Shown piece by piece: positions 9,181-18,687 of a DNA stretch of 64,000 bases. Positions within the stretch are counted from its first letter, which is position 1. Each line of letters begins with the position of its first letter. The DNA comes from Raffaelea ambrosiae. Lineage: Eukaryota; Ascomycota; Sordariomycetes; Ophiostomatales; Ophiostomataceae. The notes under the pieces are model-generated. The model saw only the letters and a program-made list of their open reading frames with translations, was not told where the DNA came from and did not search any database. The stretch covers positions 1 to 64,000 of the forward strand of contig PCDI01000019.1 of assembly GCA_002778195.1 (NCBI GenBank). The letters are read 5' to 3'. The translations under genes and the position numbers were made by a program.

Positions 9181-10902
9181 TTAGACCACTGGCTTGCCGG
9201 CTGCCACCTCTCTGTCGCCCTCTTTGCCATTGTCAAAGTACGGCCGCTCAGCCTGTGGCGTGATGCGTAGCATGTGCCGCCGCGTGACGCCCTCCTGGAC
9301 GTCGAAGTCGCGTAGCGCGGAGCTGGTGAAGCAGAGTCAGCCAAGGTCTGTTTTCAGACACCACGGGGTATCCGGTGTCTCTTGTCGTCGGGAGAAGAGC
9401 ATCTTACTGCTGCGTGTTGCGGTTGTCGTATACCACGACTGTTCCCGGCTGCCAGTGGACTCGGATATGCCAGTCTTGGCCATGCTCGATGTGGTTATAG
9501 AGGAAGTTGAGCACCGAGTCTAAGCTGGTCAGCGAGTCGATGAAAGAAGAAGAGAGAAATCGAGCAAAGTGAGGAAAAAGAAAGCGAGAAAAAAGAAAGC
9601 GAGCGAAGCGAGGAAAGAAAAAGAAAAGAAGAAAACTCTAGTTTGCTCACCACTTTCTTCCTCTTTGAACCCGACAATCTTGCGCGTGTACAGCCGGTTT
9701 ACATACAGCGACTTGGCCCCAGTCACCTGAGTTTTGTCAGCAGCTTCTGGGCAGGAGAGGCAAAGGGCCAAACCAAGACGCCCTCCCCGAGACGGCCAGG
9801 ACGTGCAGGGGCAAGCTCACCGGGTGAGTCCGCACCAGCGGGTGCACCGTTTCGATGGGTTCGCGGACGTACCGCTCGCGGTGCTGGTGCACGGCCGCCT
9901 GCGAGAAGCCCGAGTGTGTTGCGTGCTTGCCGTGCAGGAACTCGCGGTAGCCCGGAGACAGCGCGTTGTATGCCGCCGTGGTCGACAGATACAGCGTGTC
10001 GCCGCCCGAGCTCGGCGTGTCGAGGGCCAGGAACGTCGTCGTGCCCATCCCGTTTCTGCAGACACACGCTTTTTGAGCATCCCGTTCTTGGGCTGGTCGA
10101 CTCTCCAGTCCACCGGCCGGGTACGACTACCTACATCTCGTAGCTCATGTCCGAGTGCCACTTGATACTGCTAATATTGTTCTTGATTTCATTGTCGACA
10201 GCCCCGGCCCTGTGGGCGATAGTCAGGACAGGAGAAGTGGGACAGACGGCCGGTCCAGAGGTGCCGCGTAGCTTGGTTTGGGGGGGAGGGGGGAAAGAAA
10301 ACGCACACAAAGTCACGATATACGGGAAGAAGCTCCGGGTAGTTCTTGATGTGTCCGCCCATCTGGTGGACGTGCAGCCGGCCAAAGTGCTTGCCGTACG
10401 CCAGCTGCCGCTCGGGCCCAATGTCGGCAAAGTCCTGGTCCAAAAACACCACTGCGCCGCGCTCCGCCGCCAGCAGTGCCAGCTCGTCCAGCTGCTGCGG
10501 CGTCAGCGCGCTCAGCTGCAGTCCGCGCACCTCGGTCCCGATCGCCGGCGTGATCTGCCGGAAAGTGGATCCCGGCGCCTGGAGGAGTGCTTTCTTGTCC
10601 GGGTCCGCGCGGAGGCCGACATCACGGTGCGCGAACTCTTCCAGGGGGAGCTGCTTGCCGAGTGTGTAGTGCGGCAGGTAGGCTGCGTATTTGTACTGCC
10701 TGAATTAGAAGAAAGCACAGAAACACCGTACGCAAACAGCAGGAGGATGCGCCCAAACCACTGCTTGCGGAACACGGGACACGCAAACACGGAACACGCA
10801 GACACACAACCGCACCTGCTCCTTGCTATAGTCCAGAGACGTCTCGGCAGCACTCTCCTTTTTTGTTTCTGTCGCTGGCGCGATGGTCTGTGTGGTCGAC
10901 AT
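9181..10902 (-). CDS. TauD/TfdA-family 2-oxoglutarate-dependent dioxygenase (sulfonate/taurine type)
   Basis: Predicted to use Fe(II), O2 and 2-oxoglutarate to release sulfite from taurine or related sulfonates, like yeast Jlp1. Seven exons in consistent phase: 10902-10816, 10695-10307, 10209-10135, 10055-9821, 9726-9651, 9519-9408 and 9322-9181, giving 371 aa. The iron ligands are visible as His177-x-Asp179 (WHSD) and His325 in HSALRDF. The codon of His325 is split by the last intron. A 2-oxoglutarate-binding Arg lies in RRHMLR (about 339-344). GGDTLYLST is another family motif. The intron between 9651 and 9519 carries GAGCGAAGCGAG. The gene is divergent from a Dal5-type permease across about 1 kb, which supports a role in uptake and breakdown of organosulfur. 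Other TauD substrates (herbicides, alkyl sulfates) cannot be excluded. Confidence 0.85.
9601..9612 (+). repeat. GAGCGAAGCGAG intronic motif
   Basis: Exact copy in the fifth intron of the TauD-type gene, inside a purine-rich stretch (9541-9640) that also has degenerate copies such as GAGCAAAGTGAGG. Confidence 0.8.
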
Positions 10903-11886
10903 GGCGGATTGTGGACAGAATGGTCTCGAGTTGAGTTGTTGTTGCTGTCTGTATGGTGGTATGCCTTGCAACAAATGCAATACAACTGGACAGGAACAGG
11001 AGGGGGGCTGGCCTGGCCTGGCTTCCAATTTTATGCAATTTAGTATGTGATGAGGGCCATCCAAGCCAGGCTCGCGAAGGACCATCCCAGTGGCCGGCGG
11101 TGACGAGCTTGGCTCCGCAAGTGACGACAGCCTTGCGTGATGGCGATAAGACGGACAATATTGAATACATCACCACTTGTTGCCATTTGCAGCTACCAAA
11201 GACACTCTGCCGGACGGCAATGTGCAACACTCCCAACCGCTCTCTCTCCCTCTCTATGGACTGCGCGTGGTGCCAAGGAGGCATGCTGCATGTTCGGTCC
11301 CCACCGCCGCTTCTTCGGAAGAGTGCCTTCTACCACTCACAAGGCTGGCCTCTGTTATCTTACATGCACACGAGCCGGCATTCGTGCTATTCGTGCGATG
11401 ACGAATGTGCAGGCAAACCAGATGTCCAGCCAGGCCAAGGGGCGCTGCCAAGAATCGACAGGCTGACGAGAAGACCAGAACAGAAGGCGCAGGTCGAGCG
11501 GGAACGCGTACGAGCAACGTTCAGTGCATAGCAGTATGTGTTTGCGGCGTATTTCTAAGCACAGAGAGTTGGGAGTATTCGCTAGTATGGTTGCAAATGA
11601 CGAATGGGATGGCGACCACTGACTCTATGCTATGTGGTTTCGAAGACACCCACAAACGGGCCGGCCAGGTAGTAGGGCGGCCCAACAGCCATGTTTGTTC
11701 TCTGCCTTTTCTTTATTGCAAAGAAGGGACTTAAAAAGCAACGATTGCCACCGCCACATGGACGACCTGCTGAGGCGAAAGGTACAGGCGCGCCTCATGA
11801 ATTCGTTTGGCAAGCTCGCATAAGTCTTCATCGTTCTTTCTGTTCCTGTGGTCGGGAAAATACGCGAGAAAACATCTTTGACGGAT
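10903..11886. promoter_or_regulatory. Divergent promoter region between dioxygenase and permease
   Basis: About 984 bases without a supported gene. Short open frames here lack coding features. The space must hold the 5' leaders and promoters of both flanking genes, so shared control, for instance by sulfur limitation, is plausible. I could not point to a convincing regulator site. Confidence 0.5.
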
Positions 11887-14445
11887 ATGGCAGGTGCGAT
11901 GCAGGAGCCGAGCGCTGCTGCGCGGGCCGTGCCGAGCCAGGGGACCTCCGGCGAATCGAGCTCTCCTAGAGCCAGCACGGAGGTGGCGCCACCTACACCG
12001 GAGAAGCGTGTTTGGTGGCGATGGGCCGTTGGTCTGGTCTGGGACTCGGCCGAGGGAGACGCGCGGAACCGGCGATACGTCCAGAAACTGGACCTCTATC
12101 TCTTGTGAGGCCCCTTTTTTTTTCTTGTGTTTTCTTCTCGTGTCTTCTCCCCTATTCTTCGTCGAGAGTTCTGACTGTTTTACAGCTCGTACATCATGCT
12201 GGGCTACTTCATCAAGTACCTTGACCAGCAGAACTACAGTCAGTAAAGGGAGGATCGTGGCAATCTTGTCCGAGTCGTGTGCGAGAGAACTGACTGGAAG
12301 CGCTGTTTGCTACCGCCAGGCAACGCATACGTGAGCGGCATGAAAGAGGATGTATGGTTTTGTCCCCCCCCCCGCTACTGCCAGTCCTGTCTGTATGGAA
12401 GTTGTTCTGCTCACATAGACTAGCTCGGGCTGTACGGCAACGAACGAAACTGGCTGGTTACGTACTTTAGCATTGGCATCATCATCGGGACTGTGCCGTC
12501 GCAGATGATCCAGCTCAGATACGTCCGCCCGTCGTACTGGATTCCTTTCTGCGAGCTGGCCTGGTCGATCCTGGTCATGGCCATGGCGGCCGTGAAAGAC
12601 ATTCGACAAGTGAGCAGCCCTTCTTTTTGTGGTCCGCTCTTCTCCCTTCTGCACCTGGCTGACATGGCAGCAGATGTACGTGCTGCGGTTTTTTGTCGGT
12701 CTCTTGGAGGCCTGCTCCTTTCCTGGCTATGCGGCCCTCATAGGCGGCTGGTACGGGCCCAAGGAGATGACCAAGCGGACGGCCCTTTTTGAGCAGTCGA
12801 GCGCCATTGCCGGCATGTTTAGCGGCTATCTCCAGGCGGGTCTCTACACGAATCTGAACGGAGGTAGGGTGCCTCTCCCCCTCCTTTCCACCCTGTGCAT
12901 CCCGCAGACAGAGCATCGCACTGACCAGACAGTCCACGGCATTTCTGGGTGGAGGTGGCTCTTTATCATGGACGGTAGGCGGAAGAAAAAGGCCAGCTCC
13001 AGTCTCCAGACAAGAGGCAAAGGAAAGGCTGACATTGATATCGTCTTCCACCAGGTATCATCTCCATCCCTATTGCCATCTGGGGCTTCTTTGCCATTCC
13101 CGACCTGCCGCACACCACCAAGGCGTTCTACTGGTCTGGAGACGTGAGTGGGGGATGCTGTCTGTCCCGGCTTCATCGTTGCTTTCACTCTCTGACACAC
13201 GCATCGTTTCGAATAGGACAAGGAGTATGGCGTCCAGCGGATCGAGAAGATCGGGCGGGCTGCGCCTCGCAAGCTGACGCTGGCCAGCATCCGGCGAGTC
13301 TATCTCGAGTGGCAGATCTGGGCATTCATTCTCCCGTACACGTAAGTCTGTGGAGAGAGGGGGGGGGGGGGGAAACGAGGAGGCCGGCGGTTGTGGTCCC
13401 GCTGACAAAAAGGGAGGGCAGGTTTGTGGCCATGGCGGGCACGGCCACCAACTACTTCAACCTGTGGCTCTCGGCGGCCGGGTATTCGGTGGTGCAGACG
13501 AACGTGCTGCCGACGGCGGGCAACGCGGTCAGCATCGTGGCGGCGTTTGTGTTTGGCAACGTGGCCGACCGGACGGGCGAGCGGCTGGTGCTGCTCTTGG
13601 TCCTGGTGGTGCTGACGCTGCTGGCGAACGCGCTGCTGTCGGCCTGGTCCATCCCCGACCAGGCCATTATGGCGGCCAACTACCTGCTCTATGTCAACTC
13701 GGCCGCGCAGCCGATCCTCATTGTACGTTGACGAAGCGACGGTTGCTGTTTCTTGGGGCGGGGCGAGACGGTCGTGCTCATTTCGTTCAGGCATGGGGCA
13801 ACGAGCTCAACGGCCACGACGCCAATCTGCGACAGCTGCTGGTGGCGACTGGCAACATCTTTACCTACGCGCTGCAGATATTCATCCCAGGTATGTTGTG
13901 TTGTGTTGTGGTTGTGGTGGTTGTGTTGTGGTTTGTGTTTTTTCTTTTTTTCTTAAAAAGGGGTTTCCTCTTTTCTTTTCGTTCCTCTCCAGCTGACATG
14001 CCGCAGTGGTGCTCTTCCCGACGCAGGATGCGCCGCATTACAAGTACGGCTACCAGGTTCTGATTCTGTTTGGCGGCATTGGGGCCATTGGGTGTCTGAT
14101 TCTGCGATGGCAGCAGACTCACCAAAGGTAGGTCTTTTCTTTTTGTTCTTCCCTTCCTTCTTCCCTTCATTCTTCCTTCTTTTCTTTTTCTTCTCTTCTT
14201 CTTCCTTCTTCCCTTCCTTCTTCCTTCTTCTCTTCTTCTTTTCCTTCCTCTTGGTCTTGGCCCTCGTTTCCCGTCTCAAGCGCCAGGGGTCTCAAGTTGA
14301 CGCTGCTTCCTGCAGACACAAATCACAGGACGACGGAGAGGCTGCCGCCAGGGCGGCTTTGGTCGGCGACGTCAGCGACCGGAGCATGCGCAGTGTGCGC
14401 AGCGGCGAGAATGTCTCTACGGCAGAGAACAGGCCCAAGTCGTAG
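11887..14445 (+). CDS. MFS permease, Dal5/anion:cation symporter family
   Basis: Predicted plasma-membrane transporter of 528 aa with about 12 membrane segments. Twelve exons in agreeing phase: 11887-12104, 12186-12238, 12320-12351, 12424-12609, 12674-12863, 12933-12974, 13055-13143, 13217-13341, 13422-13722, 13791-13890, 14007-14127 and 14316-14445. Family motifs include FIKYLDQQNYSNAYVSGM in the first helix-loop, RFFVGLLEACSFPGY, GWRWLFIMDG and FSGYLQAGLY. Dal5-family proteins carry small organic anions: allantoate, nicotinate, pantothenate and, for yeast Soa1, sulfonates. Divergence from a TauD dioxygenase favours a sulfonate-type substrate, which is inference. ATG 11887 was taken as start; the frame is open 39 bases further upstream, from a GTG at 11848. 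Intron 11 (14128-14315) is a long pyrimidine tract. Confidence 0.85.
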
Positions 14446-14655
14446 GGCCGATGCAGAGCAGGCGCCGGCAGGAGACCATACGAGGTGGACGGGGGTCACG
14501 GAGATGAAAAGAGGGAGGATCAGGCAGTCGAAACAAGACGAATCCGCGTGGACGCGCAGACAGGCTGCCAGCCATTTTGTAGCTGGGGTTCGATTCATCT
14601 ATATATATATCTCTCTCTCTCTCACTGCCTACTGTGTATCGGACAGGATGTTGGA

Positions 14656-15779
14656 CTACTCCGGCAACCGCTTGCCCTCCTTGTCAAAGTAGATCTTCTT
14701 GCCCGAGTTGAGGCTCTCCTGCAGGACGTTGGCGATGGCGACGGCGCGGACGGCGCTGGACAGGGCAAAGGGCAGCGGGGTGTCGTCGAGGCAGGCGGCG
14801 GCGAACTCGTTGGCCTCGGTGACAAAGGCGGGCTCGAAGCGGCCCCAGTAGTCCGGGGGGATCTCGCGGCGGATGCCGGTCTCCTCGTGGATCTCGACCA
14901 GGGTGCCGACGGGGTTAGCGTTGACGGCGAGCTTGCCCTCGGTGCCGACGATCTCGGTCATGTCGTGCTGGCCGGCGGCCATCATGCGGGAGGAGAAGAA
15001 GTAGGCGAAGCGGCCGTCCCAGAACTCGACGATGCCGACGGCGTTGTCGGCGTCGTGGGTCTCCTTGAGCTCCGGGTGGACGGCCTGGATGCCGGTGGCG
15101 ACGACGCTCTTGAGCGCGGAGTCGGCGCCGAGGAACCACAGGCACAGGTCGATGTCGTGGATGTTGCAGTCGACAAAGATGCCGCCGCTGGTCAGCGAGT
15201 AGGAGACGAAGAAGCCGGTGCGGTTGCGGCGGTCGCAGGTCTGCGACCGGAACACGGACGGGCGGCCAATGTCGCCGCGGGCCATGCGCGCGTAGGCGTC
15301 GCGGTACGACACGTCGAAGCGGCGCGAGAAGCCGCACATGACCTTGACATGGGGGGCCTTGTCGGCCGCATCGACGACAGTTTGGGACTGGGGCATGTCA
15401 GCTGTGGAAACTTAGGGGGGAAAGGACGCCAATGGACGCCAATGGACGCCAATGGACGCACAATCTCTGGGCTGGTGCTCAGAGGCTTCTCGCACAGGAC
15501 GTGCTTGCCGGCCTCGATGGCCTTGATGGCCTCCTCGGCGTGGACGGCGCTGACGGTGGCGACGACGACGGCGTCCAGGCCGGGGTGCTTCAGCATGGCG
15601 TCGTAGTCGTCGTAGACGGTGATGCCGTCAATGTTGGCGCGGGCCCAGTCGGCCTCCGCCTTGACGGGCGTGAAGCCGGCCACGACCTGGGCGCGCGGCG
15701 TGCGCTGGTGGAAGTTGATGGCATGGCGCGCGCCCATGCGGCCTAGGCCGGCCACGCCGACTTGCAGTTTTTTGGTCAT
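14656..15779 (-). CDS. Gfo/Idh/MocA-family NAD(P)-dependent oxidoreductase (inositol 2-dehydrogenase-like)
   Basis: A cytosolic sugar or polyol dehydrogenase of 349 aa, possibly acting on myo-inositol or a related sugar. Two exons, 15779-15462 and 15387-14656, phase 0. The N-terminal Rossmann motif VGVAGLGRMGARH (residues 6-18) binds the cofactor. AGKHVLCEKPLS carries the catalytic-domain Lys of the family EKP motif. SGGIFVDCNIHDIDL matches the usual D-x3-HDID substrate-site pattern. The 74-base intron contains four tandem copies of a 10-bp unit. It is convergent with the permease, whose stop lies 210 bases away. The precise substrate cannot be read from sequence. Confidence 0.85.
15425..15460. 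repeat. 10-bp tandem repeat inside an intron
   Basis: Four near-perfect copies of ATGGACGCCA fill about half of the single intron of the Gfo/Idh/MocA gene; the last copy overlaps the 5' splice site (GTGCGT on the minus strand). Confidence 0.85.
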
Positions 15780-17211
15780 TGTGGGGGGGAGGGGGGGGAG
15801 GAAAAAACCGGAGGAGGAGGGCAAGGACGGGAGACGTCACGAGAAGCGCAGAGATTGGCTGGACCGTCGGCCGCGGTGGGTGGGCTGGAAGCGCAGTGGA
15901 ATGTTCGGCAGAGTTGGCAGCGCAAGGGACTCTGTTCAAGATCGTCAAGGAGTGCCAAAGAGCCTGATCAGCGTGGACGTCGACGAGACAACCAGACAGC
16001 TTCCCGACGCCTCCGAGACATGCTGCTGGCCCGGCTCTCCTTGCGGGCAGCTTTATATCTGATGTTCCCCCCCGCTCGACTGGCCGCGCCGATGATTCTC
16101 CCTTCGTTCCCTGCTCCTCTCCCTGGGCCGCCCTGCTCTCGTGGCCAGGCACGCGCCTGGGCTAGCCCCAGCCGGTCTTCGGGCTGATGACCGTCCAGAC
16201 ACGAAGCCGGACCACACACACGTAGTCGGGTGCAGTTCCAACCAATCAATGCGCGTCTAGGCCGGGCTAGGCGGGACGGGGTGCGGGCGCAGGACTGTGG
16301 CCGACCGTGGCAAAAGATCGTGGGTTTTTCTGCACGCCAAACTGGGATGCCAATAAAATTAATTCCAAAAACAATTCCAAAAACAAAAAAAATTCCCAAA
16401 AAAAAAAGCCAAAGGCGAATCCTCCCNCCCCCCCCCCTGTCCAAGCAGGGTTACAATCGCCGTCTTTGCCTTGTTCTGCCCGTTGGGGTAATCGTTCGCC
16501 GCGGAGGCAGAACGGCCACCAGCTGCTACCCTGCGGCGCGATCGATGCTGTGCTCCTCCTGTTCACACACAGCGCGCCGTCGTCTCGGCCGAGCCTCACC
16601 ATATTCGACGGCCGCGCTGCGCACCACCTGCCTCGTACCCCCTCGGCGGTGGCTTGTTCCCCGGGCTGCTCGACCAGACACGCGTTCTCCATGCGTTTCC
16701 TAGCNNNCTGGCNNCNNANCNNNTCNCNCNCCANNCCNCTNCNNCCCCCCATTTCCTGGGGCGAGGGGAAGCTCCCCCACGAGCGGGGAACGGCCCAGCC
16801 AGGTCAGCTGTCGCCTGTGTGCATCCTATGTCGCTGGCGTGCATCCTATGTCGCTGGTGTGCATCCTATGTCGCTCTGGCTGCTCCACAGACGGAATTCG
16901 CCCCCCTCTCCCCCCCCCCTGGCGGTATATCATGCGGGACTGTGAGCCATGATCTGCGAGACGATGCCGGCCTCCTCCTTCACGATGCTGCCTGCTGCCC
17001 TCTCCCTTTTTTATTTTTTATTTTTATTTTGTCAAGCCATTCCCGCCCCCCTCCCCTCTTCCTCTCGTCTTTTTCCTTCTGGCCTGATCTCGCTCTCCTT
17101 CTCTTTTTTTGCATTATTTTTCGGCTGGGCCGGCCGCTATTTCCATTCGCTGCCCAACCTTGCCGGAACTGCGACCGAACCGTCTCGCGTGTCTCCCTGG
17201 TCTCTCCCACG
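15780..17211. other. Intergenic spacer with unresolved bases and a 20-bp tandem repeat
   Basis: No supported gene. It holds the shared upstream region of the oxidoreductase and the Zn2Cys6 regulator, poly-purine tracts, a poly-C run broken by an N (16426) and a block of about 20 ambiguous bases (16705-16743), probably a collapsed or mis-called low-complexity tract. Confidence 0.7.
16821..16875. repeat. Direct tandem repeat, 20-bp unit, 2.75 copies
   Basis: GCATCCTATGTCGCTGG(C/T)GT occurs at 16821-16840, 16841-16860 and 16861-16875. The copies differ by a single base, so the expansion is recent. Confidence 0.9.
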
Positions 17212-18655
17212 ATGGCGTCGTCCTCGTCCGGCGTCGCCAGGCGGAAACATGTCACCACGGCCTGTGTCTCCTGCCGGGAAAGCAAAGTCAAGGTGGGTCG
17301 TTCCAGGGTTTCTTTCTGTGCCTGTCTCTTTGTCTGCGTGTCTCAGGCCTGCTGACTGCGCATGCAGTGTGACGGCGTCTCGCCCGCCTGCTCCAACTGC
17401 AAGAACCGCGGCAAGGAGTGCCGGTACCAGGCCGGCGACGACAAGCGCAAGTAAGTCTGCGTAGCATCCCGCGTGCATTCATGCCCACCTGCTGTCCTGC
17501 GTGTGGCCATGGCCTGCGATCCTTTGCATGCGTTCATGAGCCCACTTGGGCGCCTTTTCCGCGTCTCGACCGCCCCTCTGTTCCGCCCAGCTGGCCTCCA
17601 CGAGCATGTCCATCTACACCTCTTTGTTTTTCTTCCGCTTTCCTCCTCCTCTCTCCTCTTCCTCTGTCCTCTGCCTCTGTCCTTGTTCTTCTTCGTTTCG
17701 TCCCTAATTCCCCAGGCTGTCCCTCCGCATCGCCATCGAACTGCTCCTGGCCCGCGTCGGCCAGCTGAGCGAATTCATCTCCGACAATGGCCTCCTGCTG
17801 CCGTCCATGGACCCGGAGAGCGAGGCGGTCCTCCTGCGGTCCCTGTCCAGTCTGCGTCTCGCCCATGCCCTGCCGGGCCAGAACCAGGCCAGCACCGACC
17901 CGCCCTCTCGTCCGAGCAACCCGCCGCCGTCCGCCCCCGACGGCACCAGCCTCCACGACGCCCCCGACGCGTCCCACGCGGGCCAGCCAGCGGCCCGGAC
18001 CCCTGCCACGTCGACAGCGGGCACGCAGGCGCCCAACGACGATGCCGCCGCCGCCCGGAAACCGGCCGGGGCCGCGAACGGCACAGACGCGGCCGACGCG
18101 GCCGACGCCGCCAAAGTCGCCAAAGTCGCCGACCTCCCTGAAATGACGGACATCCCCGACATCCCCGAGATGAACGAAATGCCCGACATGCCCGACATGC
18201 CCGACATGACCGCCACCGCGGAGGCTGCCCGTGCCCCCGACCCGGCCGCGCCGCCGCCCTTCTCGTCTTCGCCTACGCGACCGGCCCACCCGATGCGTCC
18301 GCGCCTGGCGCGCTGGAGCACCCTCGACCCGGCCCTCACCGTCGACCTCAACGACGCCTATGCTCCGCGCTTCAGCCCCGACGACCACCACGCCTACCCC
18401 CCGGCCCTGTCGTCGGACATGCTCGGCGACTGGCTGTCGTTCAACGGCGTCGACGTCGGCAGCCTGCCCCCACCGCCAGCGGCCGCCGCAGCAGCCGCCG
18501 CGGCACCGGCGGCACCAGTGGCACCCGCGGCACCCACCCTCATCCACCGCCTGTCCATGCCGCTGCCCGTCGTGTCGGGTGTGGGGGATGTGTCGGATCT
18601 CGTCCGCACCGGCTTCCCGGCCGCGGCGGCGCCACCCTCCGCGACGACGACGGCT

Positions 18656-18687
<32 letters not shown>

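Noticed and set aside
10147..11043. 298-aa plus-strand open frame
   Set aside because: It overlaps exons 1-3 and introns of the TauD-type gene on the other strand, which has full motif support.
11405..11734. 109-aa plus-strand open frame upstream of the permease
   Set aside because: Short, no motif, and within the expected promoter and leader region.
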